From positions 21,273,261 to 21,337,260 of the forward strand of contig NC_003074.8 of NCBI RefSeq assembly GCF_000001735.4: a stretch of DNA of 64,000 nt, in the 5' to 3' direction. Position numbers and translations under genes: made by a program. Source of the stretch: Arabidopsis thaliana. Taxonomy: Eukaryota > Streptophyta > Magnoliopsida > Brassicales > Brassicaceae. Positions within the stretch are counted from its first letter, which is position 1, and each line of letters starts with the position of its first letter. This document shows, piece by piece, positions 12,715-29,664 of the stretch. The notes under the pieces were generated by a model. The model was not told the DNA's origin. It worked only from the letters and a program-made list of their open reading frames with translations, and did no database searches.

Positions 12715-15700
12715 GACGAATTGAAGGAGGAAAAAAGTTAGGTTTATTAAAGTTTTAATGGCGTACTTGGAGGTATGGAGAGAAATTGAGATTGATACGA
12801 AAACATCACTTTAAGCTTCAAGCCTTACCTCCTCTCCCCCCTATTTTTTTTTTAATTGTTTTAATTTTACATTGAGAGTTTCACAGTTTAATTAGTTACG
12901 TATTTTTTTCTGTAAATTAGAAAAAGAGTTAATTTTCATCATCATATACTATTCACAGTAACATTTCATCATGTGTAATTACTGAGCTAAGCAATGCGTG
13001 ATGTATTATATCAAAAGTTAGAAAAGAATAGAAAACAAAAATCAGCAAAAGTGACAAGAAAACGTCGTTGTGTCCTGTGTCTCTCAAAGTTTTGGGTTCC
13101 TTTTGTTATTTCTTGGTTCTTCTGTTTTTGTCTGTGTCTATGAGGCTCTGATGATATCATCGTTTAGGAAAATCTGCAGAAAACAATATACTGTATTCAT
13201 CATATTTCTTTGTATCGCATTTCGCATATTAAATCTCATATTTTTCTTTGAAAATTGGCATGTTTATTTTAAAACTCACATAGTTCCGAGCATCGAGTAT
13301 TAAACTACATGCGTTTCTCATTATTTTTCAAAAGTTCCCACAAACGACGTCATAGACTTGTAAGTTGTAACTAACATGAGAGTTTAAGAAAAAAAAAGAC
13401 AGAGGACTTATCTGGATTATTGTCTTGGATATGTGAAAATCTGAATATTTTTGCTATCTAAAATGTTAATCATAATTCCTTAACCAGACATGATTAAAAT
13501 TGTAACGAAATAGTTTGACACCTGATTTCCATCCTCTAATAAATTACTAATCATTAAACCAACATGAATTGGTATACCGAAATTAAATTGTTAGGCGTAC
13601 TCGTGAGATTAGAATGAACTCATTAAGTTCATGTCGAAAAAGTGCATATTGCTATGTTGTGGACTTTTAATTAACTAGGGTCATGGTCAGTTATCAATAC
13701 TTATTTGAAATAGTTAAAATTCATTTACTTTCGAAGAAAGTTAGGATGATATATACGTAAGAAGTGTAAATGTGCCAAAGTACCAAATTCAAATAAGAAG
13801 TGTAAATACGTAAACGGCAAATACCTAATGTAATGATTGAAATGGTATGGTAAATAATAACGCCAACAAGATCTAATTTGCTTGAAAATCAACTGAAAAG
13901 TTTATCGGGAACAACTTTGCATTCAACTCCCAAATGATGAAAAATATTAGTCTCAAAAGTCTTTAGTAGTTAGTACAACACGTCTCGTGAAATTTGGTAT
14001 ATATGGTTCATTAATTAGTTAATTAAAACCATACATTAATTTATCATAATGAAAATACCAATTTTCTTCCAAAATAAAAATAAAAATACCAAGTTACTTT
14101 GGAAATTTAGTTATGAATCTTATGATTTACTAATATGTCAATTATTTAAAGTTTAGTATTTTGTTATTGAAACCATGTCAAGCATTGTTTTCTATGATTT
14201 CAAAGGTGTCTTTTAGTATAATTTCAAAGAAACTAGCGGCCAACCGGGTTGCGGCTTAAAGAAACCTACAAAAATACTACAATGCATGGGACATCATGAA
14301 CAATGGTGAAGACTTGATGCCCATACATATATTCCTATCGATTAATAAGCACAAAAGATCACGTACTTATCCTTATTATACTTTATCTAATTGTTTTGTA
14401 ATTACCAATTAATTAATACAAATATTTGTATATACTAGTGTTAATATGTAGATGCGCGTATGGTGTAAAAATAGGCAGAAGTTAAAGGCATGTGCGTAGT
14501 TTGCTTGAGAGACCTAAAGGTATGGTCGAGAGTCATGTCTTTGGAAATTTATCTAGTCATTGTTATAACTTGGCCTTAGTTATTGCTTCCTTCTTTGAAT
14601 TTATCTCTTGTATTTTTCTTAATTAATGGTTACGATTCAACTTGCACATCGTTTTCGTGGATGTCACTATTTCACTATTTCATTTTTAAAATATTACTAC
14701 TTGGTGTAGGTAAAAGAGCAAAGAAAGATAAACTTAAACACTGAAAAAGATGGAAAAGACATGTACGTTTGAATTCTTTGGGATTCCGTGCTTCGAATTG
14801 GGTTGATCGTGTATTTATGAGCTAACTAATGTTTTGGGGTTTTTTAATTTTTTGAAATTAATGTTGCACTATGTTACGTTCCATGGAAAAATATCAACAA
14901 AAAAAAAATAGCTAGATGAAGAAAAAAACAGAGTAAAATATTCGTATATGCGTTTTTTTTACACCAAACAAGTAAAATATGGAACACAAATATTAGTTAG
15001 CTCATATATGGATTGTCGTACAACAAAATGAAGTTTGAAGAGACGAGATGATGACGTACTAATCCATACACATTTCATTGTTCAAAATATATAATAGTAC
15101 TAGTATCTGTTAATTTCGTTGGTGCGAATAGTATGTAAGGCGTCAAAAAGTTTATGATCATCATATAACTGACTTGTCATCATTATTCGTATTGACCCTT
15201 TAAATTACGTACTCTACCTGGAACTTCTTCTGATTTTTTAGGTATTGTAACTTGTAAGAGTGTCGGTTTTCGAATTGTTTGGCTAAGACGACTTTAGATT
15301 TGTAAAGCGCCAACAATTCTAAATATATATATAATTACCCTCTTTATCAGAAAAAATATTCTAAAAATAAAATCATTAGGCTTTGGTTCCAAATAGACCA
15401 AATAACCAGGATTTAATTTTGGATAATTACTTCAACGACTATTTCTAATTGGGGACTTGAGGTTGGCCAACACTAAAAAAACTCACAGTTTCATTTGAGA
15501 GGAAAGCCGAAAAATAGTTAATTAGGAATTTAGGAGCAAATTATTTGTTTTAAGGTACTATATTATTAGAACGAAACTACAAGGGGACGGTGCTTCCCCA
15601 ACTTGACGAGATTACATTATTACAAAGCGAAGAATGACCATTAATTTCCTAATTTATTGATGCCTTTATACTACAAAATGATGAATGACAAATTGGTGAA

Positions 15701-15721
15701 AAAAAATAACTTATTGGTGGT
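12715..15721. other. 3-kb intergenic region upstream of ADPG1
   Basis: Strongly AT-rich, with no open frame that looks coding. It contains the upstream regulatory DNA of ADPG1 and, at the far end, the 3' flank of SIP2. A short direct repeat of AAGAAGTGTAAAT occurs near 13760 and 13795. I could not identify a transposon or RNA gene. Confidence 0.5.
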
Positions 15722-18700
15722 CTAGACCAGAATCTCAACATGCCATCTGAACATTTCCTCCCTCGTCACCGGCAGATTCAAAGTCACAAGCCCAACCTCG
15801 GCGTCGTACGTGAAATCAGTCTCTGTGCTTTCAACGGCGCATTTTAGAGGACGCTGAGAAGAGTAAGCTCCAAAACGACCACAGCCTCTGACACTGACAG
15901 ATACCAGAGCTGTTGGAGAACGGTTATCGCTGAGCGCGGGAGAAGCCGAGGAGATCTCTCCATCGAAGAATTCAGGATTCTTGTCGGTCACGTGATTGAT
16001 ATCAATCGACTCGATTGCTCCACTTGAGTTGAACATGTCTACAAGTCCTATTGGTGCGAACGAAATGTTTTCAGTGATTTCCTGTATAGCCAAATTTCGT
16101 CATTCACATTATGACTCCAAGTTGTTATCAATCCAAGTCATGGTAATATACAACAAGACAAAACGTACCTTCAAAGGAGAGATGTGGAAGAGTTCATATT
16201 CAAGGACTTTGAGGGTGAGAGGAATTGAAGCACCTTTAGGTAGTCTTACCACCTCACCTGTAAATCAAAACCAAGCTCATGCTTTTAGTATTGATCTGAA
16301 GTTTCAAGTTTTTTTCTTATTTGAGGAAAGTAGATTGATTGATTTTTATACCTGATCTGTATGCATAGACTATTGAATCTCCACTCCAATCTTCACCAGC
16401 CACTTGAGAGATTAGATCAGCATCATCCGCACGGATTGAACCCGTGAGTGTGCCAGGAGAAGTATCATGGATCTGGTTCTTCTTCGTTTCCTTGCACCAA
16501 CCAGCACCTTGACAATTGAATACACCAACAATACCAGTAAACTTATTCATGTTCCAGATCTTGAGCAAGCTGAAAAGAATTCAGTTTCCGCAGGTGTTAG
16601 TTAGGCTTAGGCTTAGTCTTAGGAGTGGAAAATAAAGAAGAGAAGAGTTAGTTAGAAAGCAGGCAAACCTGATTCCATCTCTAGCTGGATCAGCGAATAA
16701 GCAGTCACGGGTAGGCCTACCCGGGAGCTTAGCCCGAAGAACTGAACCATCAGGAAGAACCAGCTTCCTCAATAGATCAAAGTTGTGGTTGCCTGGCTTA
16801 TCACTGCTCATATAATTTGAAAAAAAAAAACATATCTCCAGTTAAACCCTCAGATTAAAACATTACCTAGTCAGAACAAGAATCAAGTTAAGGATGAGAG
16901 GAGAGCTTTACCTGACATAGATTGCGCATCCACCCACTGCACGCGCTGCAGCATGGTACTCTGCAGTTGGGTGTAGACTCTGAAGACATCAAAGCTTCAG
17001 TTACAAGTGAACTCATACTTCTTAGACTTGTAAAAAAAATAAAATGTCTCTTTACTTACATGGAACATATCCCAGTCAGGTTGCATGAACTCTCCAAGGA
17101 AAAGGCTGTTGTATGCAACCGATGCAATGTGGATGGTGTGAGAAGCAGGATCTCTTGGGTAGAAATCATCGGAAGCTCTAACAATAGCGGTTTGTTTTGC
17201 GCTGTAAAGTCCGTCTGTGTTGTGACACATGCAAGATATGCAACCATTATCTGTGAAGTTCCGGGCAATTGAAGCTTCTAAAGCTTGCTGGTAGCTACGA
17301 GTGAGAGAGACTCTCCCGCCAAGACCAGCACCTAGGGTTTCAATGATGTTCTGGACGTCAACTTTGACTCCATCTATACCACATGAAGCCAAGTATGAAT
17401 GCAGTTCGTTGTAGAAGTTGAAAACTTTCTTCGGATTGACAAGTCCGAGACCATGAACAGCAAGGCTGTCCATTACTATATCTGGTTGGTTCCCTAAGAC
17501 ACCTGGAGACTGAACTGGGTATGCTAATGCACTATCATAGTGTTCCATTCCAGAAGCAGCGGGTTTTACTCCACCCCAGTATCCAGCTAAAGCATGCCAT
17601 GCATAAACTTGCCTGTGGATAAAGAAGTCAAGCCATAAGTATGCAATGTTTTTTGTCAAATGCTTGATGTTGTGATTAAACAATCAGCTTGAAGACCAGA
17701 GTGTTGTAAATTAAGAAGAAAGGACATACTTCACATTATGGCGCTGCTTCGCATTGTCAACTACACTCTTTAGTCCTGACACTTGCGTATCCTTCTGATC
17801 ACTCTTCTGAAATTTTGCATTCTCCTTGATACCAACAAGCCTAGTAGCAAACCTGCATACATAAGAATGCAGAAAAAGTTAGCAATTACCAACAAAATAT
17901 TATGGTAACAACTGTAGAATATCCTCAAGCTCGAGCTGTCTAGTGAGCACACTCACACTCGGCTTATGAACTAAGGATTCGACAATTCCAATGCATAGAT
18001 TGAAATAGATGAATCTTATTTTCTTTCAACCACATGAACTTTAGTTTAAAGTACTCAAGCCTCGATCTAGTTTTGCTGGACTATTATTTGGTGAACTGAG
18101 GACATATTTAAGATGCCCATCTATGTGACTACAAAAATAAAAGACCGAGAGATCTTACTGTGCTCCTTCCTGAACAACGCAGTTTTCATCTTTCTCTTTG
18201 TTTTCTATTTGTTGCCAACCATCGTCTATGATCAGAAACTTCGGAGGGGTACCTCCTTCAGAAAGACTGCAATAAACCAAACACATCAGAGACTCAATAA
18301 ACTTATACTGCGGTAAGCAATTACAAGTATATTAACAATATGCCACTCTACTTCCATATGAAGGTACCTTTTAAGGCCTTCATCAACACCCTCGGCAGTC
18401 ACATCTGTGTAGAAAGCGTCCCATGTGCACCAGCCAAACCAGTCTAGGAAAGAAGGAAGCTAAACAAACAAAGTCAAAGACAATGATGAGATCATATAAA
18501 ATCAGATTGAACTCTTGTTGTGACCAAAGCCATGAAATGTTCAATCACCTTCTTCTTCTCACGATGATGAAATGTCTGCATGTGTCTCTCCACAGCCCTG
18601 TAAAATACAAGGATTGCCGCATAAGAAAACATATATAACCTTCACATCAATGAAACAGAGACATAACATAATATTTTGGCTATTTTGCAAACATACTTTA

Positions 18701-19434
18701 CGGATTGTCTGATAACTTCAAAGGGATTGGTTCCAGCATGAACATAAACAAGGTGAGTTCCCTGGCTAGTTTCCACCGCCTTATCTCCTGCAAACACAAA
18801 ATCAACCAAAAACGAAATTTCAATTCTGGTCTGGAAGTTGTGAGCTCATTTCTATGGATAATCTGTACAACAAATTCCCCTACCACTCTCAAAACAAATC
18901 TCAATCTCATTCTTCTCATTTCCTTGCAGAACAGCTCTGAACTGGCCTTCAAGGAGAGGGAGAAAGACGGTATAAACAGTAGGAGCATCATCCCCATTCC
19001 CTTCAACCTCATCCTTGCTTTCCAGTAGCATGAACTGTGTCTCCAAAGGAATGTCTTTTCCACAGCTTCCCATTCTCTGAGTCATCCACCATAGCTTAAA
19101 CCGGAAACAGCACATGAACCGAAGACCCCTGAGAAAGATTTAAAAACAATTTGCTTAAACAAACCATCAAAGGACCTGCGTATTGCTCAAATAAGTTATA
19201 GAAAGACGCTATATCAGAGGAACAGGTATATTTAGGTGCTTACTCCAATACACCGATGGGGAACACATGAAGACTCTTGCTTTGTTCAAACGTCGCGCCT
19301 ATAAATGAACCGGAAACGAATCCATTACCGGTAACCGGAGTTAGGATAATGTTGTCAGGGATTTTGGTAAGGATAGTCTTCCCTTGAACAACGAGGTTAT
19401 CGTTCTGTACAGAGATATTTGATGTAATCGTCAT
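15722..19434 (-). CDS. SIP2: GH36 raffinose synthase / alkaline alpha-galactosidase family, 773 aa
   Basis: Thirteen coding exons: 19434-19244, 19128-18884, 18787-18697, 18597-18549, 18459-18368, 18266-18159, 17852-17730, 17612-17060, 16979-16912, 16803-16669, 16569-16352, 16257-16169, 16081-15722; phases join to 773 codons, the length recalled for AT3G57520. The GH36 nucleophile motif KVDVQ has Asp385, and the acid/base region RASDDF is at 445-450. FLIIDDGWQ and [10 protein letters not shown] are also family landmarks. There is no signal peptide, so it is cytosolic. The family is often labelled raffinose synthase, but this member (SIP2) has been characterised as an alkaline alpha-galactosidase preferring raffinose, so a role in breaking down raffinose in sink tissue is more likely than its synthesis. 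A leader intron is likely, with donor near 19700. Confidence 0.95.
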
Positions 19435-19920
19435 CTTCTCAACACCGCTTCTAGATTAACTGTATCAGATAATCACAAGGGATAAACCAACAACGTTAAG
19501 AAACAGATCCTTCAAGAGGAATTAAACAAACAAAATCCAAATTAGAATCTTTCCAAAAACGGAACATGAATCTAAGATGCCATTTTGAGATACCAATTAT
19601 CTGCTCATACCCCTAAAGGTCTAGCAAATTCGAAACAATGAATTAAAACATTCAATCAAAATTTGAGTTCGAAACATAACAATGAAACCAGAAGTACTCA
19701 CCGGATTGCTTCCTGGTTCGTCCGAGCTCGCGGTACTAGAGCGAGAAAACACGGCGATATGAGGGTTGAGAGATGAACTGGAGTTTGCAGAAGCTAAATG
19801 TTGCTTGTGCAAAAAAAATAGAGAACAAGGAATCGCCGCCAAAAGTGGTGACTCCTACCGTCAATGAAGAATCAGTAATCAGAACGGTGTGTTTGGCTAA
19901 TGAAGGTGGCGGAGAAGACG

Positions 19921-19973
19921 CTTTATATATGCGAGGAGATTTGGTAAGAGCCGTTGCGATGTTGCCACGTGTC
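19921..19973 (-). promoter_or_regulatory. SIP2 core promoter: ABRE/G-box next to TATA box
   Basis: On the minus strand GACACGTGGC (19973-19964), an ABRE-type G-box, lies about 34 bp upstream of ATATATAAAG (19930-19921). The arrangement suggests abscisic acid or osmotic-stress input. Confidence 0.55.
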
Positions 19974-22900
19974 ATATTATTACTCTTTTTCCGTGGAGAT
20001 GGAAAAGTTGCTAGAAAAAATCGTGATATTTTTGTCGCTCTCCTATTGCTGAATCAGAGACAACTCATTACAAAAAAAATATACTTTGTTTTTTACTACG
20101 TTCTTTCGATTGTGTCAGTTTTTTTTTTGGTAAAAATACCAAAATACTACTAGCATTTAAATTGAATTTCGTATATTTTTATAAACGAATAATAATAATA
20201 GTTGTAGTTAATATAAAATTAAAAAATATTAGTTAAAAAATCAGTTTACCCAAATTTTAGCCTACTTTAAAAATGTCAAACGGCTGTTAACGGAGGAATT
20301 GCTAATATGAAATGTTGAAATTATGGTTGTTTCTAGCTGTGCAAGAAATCATATTAAACATCGAATCAAATCATATTCTGAAACTGTAAATAATAAATCG
20401 TAGTTATTTTTCACTCTTGATACAAATCATCGTAACGAAGCTCAAATGTACAAGAAACGTGTAACGTAGTTCCATACGCCTCTTTTTATAGTATATTTTT
20501 CCTAGTTGAATCGCGTGTATTATGGAATGCCAGTAACATATACACATACATCACCGATCATTCACCCATAAGTTTTACATATCTTTAATTAATATTTGTT
20601 TGATATCTTTTATAGTCCTAGGAAATGACATATCTGTATTGCTGATCAAATTTGAAAAACTTAAGGACAAAGTCAATTCACGAGTCTGGTTCAGTGGGTA
20701 TTCAGGTATCTCGATTATATCACATTATCACATTGGCGAGATATTCAGGTATACCTCGATTCTCGGATTCAACATTATGTTCTAAAAGAAGACAAAATTG
20801 TGACATCGGATATCTTCGAGGCGAATAATCCACTTTTTAATGTTATAATTTCGACGAGACTATTACTCTTTAATATCTTAAAATAATGCATGCATGAAAT
20901 TATGTAGTCATGTAAGATACTCACTCTTTAACGAGAACGTTACAAAACTTAATCGTTTTTTCTTTTTTCTCTATCAAAAAAGAACAAGTCGTTTTTCTTC
21001 TATATGCGCTATTACATCTTATAAAAACTTTACATGCATAATGTAATTATGCCGGATAATTATGAAATATGTTGTAAAAACCAAATTGATAAATTCGGGA
21101 AGATATTGTATATATGGACCGAGGACCGAAGCAATTCCATTAAAATGTATGGTTCATAGTACTTAGAACCGTCTTCAAAATATATATAAACTTTTCAACA
21201 AAACGACTATCGAAGCCGCCCAATACTATAAACACACGATATAAACAGACACATGTTTATTACTTTACTTTAATTGAGAAAGTATTATGCAAGTTGTGTT
21301 TTAGTTTGACTCCTCTGCGGAGCAAACCATAACAACGTCGCTAAGATACGGACCGTAACACATACTCACACTTGATGTCACGATCCTTATCCGCTTATCT
21401 GGAACCACGTGTGTGGTCAACACTCGACGACCGGTTTGAGCCGGGTTAATTCACTTGGCTGCTCTTTCGTACTAAAAGCTACTTCCTGTTGTGGATAATT
21501 CGTGGAACGACACACTAATAAATAATAATGCATGGTACGATAATGTTTTAAATCGAACCTAATATATACTGTACGTAGGTCCGTCGATCGGTACGGATTA
21601 TGAAGATAGAGTTTGGTATATATCGACTCATTACTTATTTTACGGATTATCTTTTATCGTTTTCCTTTGTTGGTTTTTGCATTTCGAACACTTGGTTCTT
21701 TTTCATTATTGATTCAGATAAAACGAAAAAAAAGAAAAAACAATCAAGCTCTTTAATGATGTCCTCTTATTCAGTCATTCCTAATAATTGCATTTAACCC
21801 CCAAAATAGTTATTAAAGAAAAACGAAAGAAAAAGTACGTACGTAGGTGAATTTTTGTAATGAAACGGCGCAAGTGGGTCTCATCCACGTCAGCTCTGTT
21901 TAATCAAATGTTAAAAGATCTAAAGTATCTCCTTAATTAGCATTGATCAGTTCACCATGTCCTTGTCTAGATTCCTTTTTCACTTTGGACTTTTATCATT
22001 AGGTGTGTGATACGATTATAAATTTTGTTGGCTCTATGTATATAACTTTAATACGACGATTAATCAATGATAAATTACGGTGATTACTATAATGTTAACT
22101 CTGTAATCATGTATAGTGTCCTTCCAAATCATATTGTTATTTACTACAAGGTCGACATCGGACATGTGTATCCTTCGTGTACCGTTCAACCTCACGCCTT
22201 TTGCATGATTGATTTGTTTGATTTTCAATAAAATTTGGCAACAATACAAAAATAGCCACGTAAGTCTCCCGTGTCGATGAGACTACTACGAGGTGGATAT
22301 TTATTAGACGTACCAAAAAGCAATGATTTGAGTTAAATTGCTTTTCACTTGTATGTTTGTGATTATAATACTTAACAGATGTTCAGTGATGCTATTTTTA
22401 TCTACATTGTGTGGGTATCAGATTTGTAGGATATCAATATCATGAACAGTTGCAAACTCATCGAGTAGATATGATTGTAAATTTTTATTTTTTATAAGGC
22501 TGTTGATCAAATATTCAAATGACTGGTGTCTTATGCTTGATGACAATAATATAGAGGACACAAATATTTAGTCCACTTGTTTAGATTTGATGCTGCGATA
22601 AGCCAATAACGACGTTTATTATATTTTTGTCTGAATTTTCCTTCTTCTCGACTACTATAGCTATATGGGATTGATAAAAGTTTATGGCCAATATAGTTTC
22701 CGTTATATACTTATTTAAAACATTGTACAGTTTTGAAAACAAAACTGTGACCACAAAGACAAAGTCGACCACCAGGACAAAACGAAATGGGACTTTAGTT
22801 TCTGATTTTATTTGTACATCTGGCTTTGTGTAAATTGAGTTAATTACAAAATAGGCATTTGTCTTAAGAATTTATTTATTAAGACATTTCTCATATGTCT

Positions 22901-23637
22901 TCACGAAAACATGTACTTATTTCTTGTGAAAAGTCATCTCTAATATCATTTCATTGGCCTCATCTTCTCAAGCCGAGAAAGTCTAATTAATGTTGTAGTG
23001 TTGTGTCGTTGTATCTGTGTATGCATCGCAGACTGTCAACTAAACGGTTTGGGTTTACAAGTCCAATTCTAGGGTATATCGTTTTCACTTCTTCACCTAT
23101 TTTCACATCATCCTACCACTTGCAAAAATGGAATATCAATTTCTCACTTACTCCAGAAGGTTAAAATCGTCCGAAATCAGACAATAAGCGGCCCATTCAA
23201 CTGTGCAACATACCTCTTTTGAAATTATTAAATTTAAAATGCCTATATTCGATATAAGCTCGTGTAAGTTTATCTGTAAAGCAAGCTCTCATTGTCAAAA
23301 TCCATAACTCATATAATTCTTGAATGGTTATAGAAAATTACAGATTGATCACAAGAAAAATTGATGATATTATCTTTTATCAACACAAGATTATACAAAA
23401 TATCTACACACAGCCAAAGGCCAACACGGTTTTTCTCTCTTGATCCCCATACTCAGCTCGCTCATTAGCCAGGATATCAAACACACAACTCTTACAACTT
23501 TATATGCCTAAAAAGCTTTAATCGTGGTGTCATAAAAAAAAAGCAACCCAAGAAGATAAAAATTAAGAAATTAAGAAAGATTTGCATCCCTTTGATTCAA
23601 TCTTCCAGACTGGTGAGTGACACAGATTAAGCCTCTC
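19974..23637. other. 3.6-kb intergenic region between SIP2 and CPK32
   Basis: AT-rich DNA with scattered short frames that do not look like protein. One CACGTG core occurs near 21407. CPK32 3' UTR occupies the right end (about 23400-23637). I see no RNA gene or transposon that I can support. Confidence 0.5.
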
Positions 23638-26091
<2,454 letters not shown>

Positions 26092-28362
26092 GACTTTTCC
26101 GATCAAACCCAAATCAAAACCGATGAAACTTGAGAGATTGAGGACGAAATTCCAGGAAAGTAGGAAACTTTAAGAGAATTCTGGAAGAGATGGATGAGAA
26201 AAAAACGAAGGAGGTGAAGAACAATATATGAAAGGGTGGAAATTTTCAACGCGTGAATACCAAGAAGAACGTCAAATCATTTGTTCGAAAATTAAAATTG
26301 CGAAAAATTAATTACAGAGAGAGAGAGAGAGATGATGATGGAAGGAAGGTCAAGAGAATCTTCTTCCCTCCCTTCTTCTCCAGCTGCTCTATGATTGTTT
26401 TTTTTTCTTTTTTTGTCTGTTTCTTTTTTTCACTTTAAATTTTTAATTTTCAAAGAATGTTTCTTACTATTACATTACTCTAATGTGAAATCAAAATGCC
26501 TTCAGCTTTACCAAATTACTATTGACAATATTACCCCTATATGTGATTTTAATTATTTTTGGTGAATATATGTGATCTTAAGTTAAGGCTTAAATGCCGA
26601 CAAAAAAAATTAAGGCTTAAATAGTTAAATGTCCACCAATTGTTTTTTTTCAAACTCCTGCAGAATTTTTTTTATTTTTAGAATATTTTTGTTCATTTTA
26701 ATTTTAGAAAACTCTTTATTTTTATAGAATGTCTAACAAAATTCTAGCACCAAATAAATATATATCTGTGAAATGAATCATACAAATAATTACGAAGACA
26801 GGGGTGTTTCAGGAATTTTACCTCATGGATTAAACAGAAAGCGGAGTCTGTGACACGTTCTTAAACTAAGCGCCTTGGAAATAAAAAAAAGTTAAGGGTG
26901 AAACCGTAAATACGCTCGTGTTTGGGTTCATAAATAAGCGGCCACCTTTATTTTATGTTCTGTTTTTTTTTTATAATTAAAAGGTCAAACACGGCGATTT
27001 TGACTCTTTTTAATCACTTTCGTCGGACCCAACTAACTAATTTTTTTGACTTCGATACAAAACAACCAACATATGTAATTACTCAAAGTTATTTGCTTTT
27101 TCTGTCAAGTTGATGATTTTGGTTTTGCACTATAAAACTTCTACCAACAAATCGATAAACGCATTTTGATTTATCAAAATTTAACTGATATAGAAATAAA
27201 TTTATTTTTATTTTTTTGTCAACTAATTTAATAATTGTTCAGATTACAGATATATGTGCAATTGGGTCGAAACCTGTATTTAAAAGTAACATAAATACTT
27301 AAAATTTTACTTTAGAGTTAGTTTATATATAAAATAATTAGCAAAGTCAACGGAGTATGAATGTGGTAAGATACTTTATCAAATGCCTCTAAATTAATAT
27401 CAAAGCTCCTGATGGACATTCCTTTCCTTACACGAGTGTTTGTCTTACTCCTACCAAGTCAATGATTCAATTTGTAATTTGTTTACTTAGATTACCGTTA
27501 CTAAAAAAGAGAGTTAAGTGCAATATATAATTAGGCAAGAAATGAGGGGTTTTATACAGTACACTCTATTTTCTTTAGTATTTGATCATTTACCAAAGAC
27601 TGAGTCTTGTTTGTTAAAACGACCAAAACAAAATATATCTATGATATTGATGGACAAATAAATAGGAGAGTTAACAAAGAAAGGGTATGTAGATTTCTAC
27701 CAAAAAAAAAAAAGGGTATGTAGGCCCATTATGGCAGAAGCAAAAACCGAAAATAAGCCTTTCTTAATCAGCCCATCTCAAAATCTCTTTACTTCTCTCT
27801 TTCTTGCACTTGTGTGTATAAGGTCTATGTTTTGTTCACCGTAAGAGTGTGGTAAGAAATACATACAAGTTGTATGCAAAAAGGTTTTAGACTCGTCTGA
27901 GCAAGATTTTAGTGGGTTCGAAATTCCATTCCTGAAATACGTAGGGTTTCGAGCTTTGCAGCCTGAATTAGTAAATTGTGGCGTCTTAAATTACATTTTT
28001 GTTAAAGCTCTTAAACACATGAGTGACAGGCCAAGGTAGAGAGAGTAATTAAATGAACAGAGCTGGAAACTAAGTAAGAGCTTGAACCTTTTTTTTCTTT
28101 TCTTTAACTCTTTAGTCGTATCAGTCTCAGCAGATGGAATGACAAAACAATACATGTAAACAATTTTCTTGGCTTACAAATAACATTTTATTAGTTTTTA
28201 TGTGGTGCAGACAAAGAAAAAAGCATACAATTACAAAATATATCAGTACCTTTAAAACTCTTACATTCTATATATAGTTATATACACATTGATTCCCAAC
28301 AGAAAATGGTAGCCTATATATATTGAGACATTTGGATGTAACTAAAACTAGTAATAGCTTAG
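26092..28362. other. Intergenic: CPK32 leader/promoter and remorin 3' flank
   Basis: Contains the CPK32 5' leader, an (AG)n tract near 26311-26330, a doubled TTAAGGCTTAAAT near 26583 and 26610, and long AT-rich DNA. No gene is supported. Confidence 0.55.
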
Positions 28363-29664
28363 CTAGGAAAGAGAGAAGAATGATCGTTTGGCCGGAGGTC
28401 GTCCAACGGCTCTCATGAGATTAGCAACTTCAAGAACCCTCGCAACCTCCGTCCCTCGTTTACCTTCCGCCGTGGCTCTCCTCTCCTCCGCCTTCCTCTG
28501 AGCTTTTGCCACTTTGTTTTGTGTTTTCTCCATCGCCTTCGCTCTCCTATCTTCCAGTTTCCTCTGCATCCACATATATGTATCAATCGCATAATCTATT
28601 ATTCCAAAGACAACATCGACGTCTATTTAGTCAGTCTTTTGGATAGCTTTATCACATTTCAAATATTTGATATATCACCACCATTCAAGGATCTATCGTT
28701 TATTTGTGTTTCTGCTTTTTTTTCAAATAAACCCATAATTCTTACATTTTGATTTTTTTTTTTTGGTTGGATAAAATATGCATTTTATAATTTGTAAAAA
28801 ACGCTTGTCCACGTTTATCGTTTGCAATTTGAAAACGTTACATAGTTTTTCTAAATTATTTTGTTATACATGTAAAAGCAAACAGTTTCAAGAAAAGCAT
28901 GTTATAAGTCATCTTGTTCTCTTAATCGATCGGATCTAACTAAGATATTCGTAAAATAGAAAAAAATGAGTCACCTCGATTTTCTTCATCCAAGAGTTAG
29001 CTCTATGAACCTGCTCATTCAACCAACCGTTAATAACGGCGTCTTGTCTCTTAAACCTATTATTAATCTTAGCCACCTTCGCCGTTTGCCACGCCGTTAT
29101 CTTTGCTTCCACCTCTTCTCTCTTCACCCTCTGCACCGAAGCAGTCGTCACCATCCGGTTCTGACCACCTGATGACGCCAACACAATATTATTCTCTGAA
29201 CCGTCCCGGTTGTTGTAATCGTCCGGTACAATCGCCCATGGATTTGAATCCTCCTCAGGCACCTGACCATGATCACCAACGTCATCGTTTTCGCCGATCC
29301 TAGTCAGCTCGTTTCTTTCATCACGTATGACGTCACGATGACCACCTGATTGGTTAGTTCCGTTACTGTTGTTGTCCATGGAAGATCCGGCGATGACTAG
29401 AGCGTTGAACTCTCTGCTCACGGTGGTGAAATTCTCACCGGAAGAAGTAGTTCCGTCGCTAAAAGCAATAGACCTCGACGGAGACAAGTATCCTCCTCCT
29501 GATCCCCTTTGTTGTGGCCGAGTAAGCTCTGTCGTCGTCGTCATCGCGTGAATATCTCTCACGACTATCTCCGACGACGGCGTCTCATCCCGGCGATCGG
29601 AAGCATCGGTCGTACTTGTGGTGGAGTTCTCCGGTGACCTTTCTTGACCGTACAAAGTCAACAT
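28363..29664 (-). CDS. REM4.1: Group 4 remorin, 296 aa
   Basis: Two exons, 29664-28975 (230 codons) and 28563-28363 (66 codons plus stop); total as recalled for AT3G57540. The first about 175 residues are low-complexity, Ser/Thr/Asn/Asp/Gly-rich and probably disordered, a usual site of phosphorylation. The C-terminal about 110 residues form the Remorin_C domain: a long amphipathic coiled coil rich in Lys/Arg/Glu/Ala (from AKITAWQTAKVAKINNRF on), ending in a short hydrophobic/basic anchor (RSFFSLS) that attaches the protein to the inner face of the plasma membrane. Remorins are plasma-membrane nanodomain scaffolds with no catalytic activity. Its promoter holds several ACGT-core motifs, suggesting ABA or light control. 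The 5' leader carries a (TAG/TAC)n repeat. Confidence 0.93.

Noticed and set aside
12840..15600. A possible hidden gene or transposon in the 3-kb ADPG1 upstream region
   Set aside because: No protein-like frame, no terminal repeats and no RNA signature could be supported by eye.
26092..26112. An in-frame upstream start for CPK32 giving MGLIGKV before MGNCC
   Set aside because: The upstream codon is TTG, not ATG. The first ATG is at 26091 and gives the expected MGNCC acylation signal.
27840..27990. A tRNA-like or SINE-like B box (GGGTTCGAAATTCC near 27915)
   Set aside because: No cloverleaf or A box at the right spacing can be formed, and no poly(A)/target duplication is seen.
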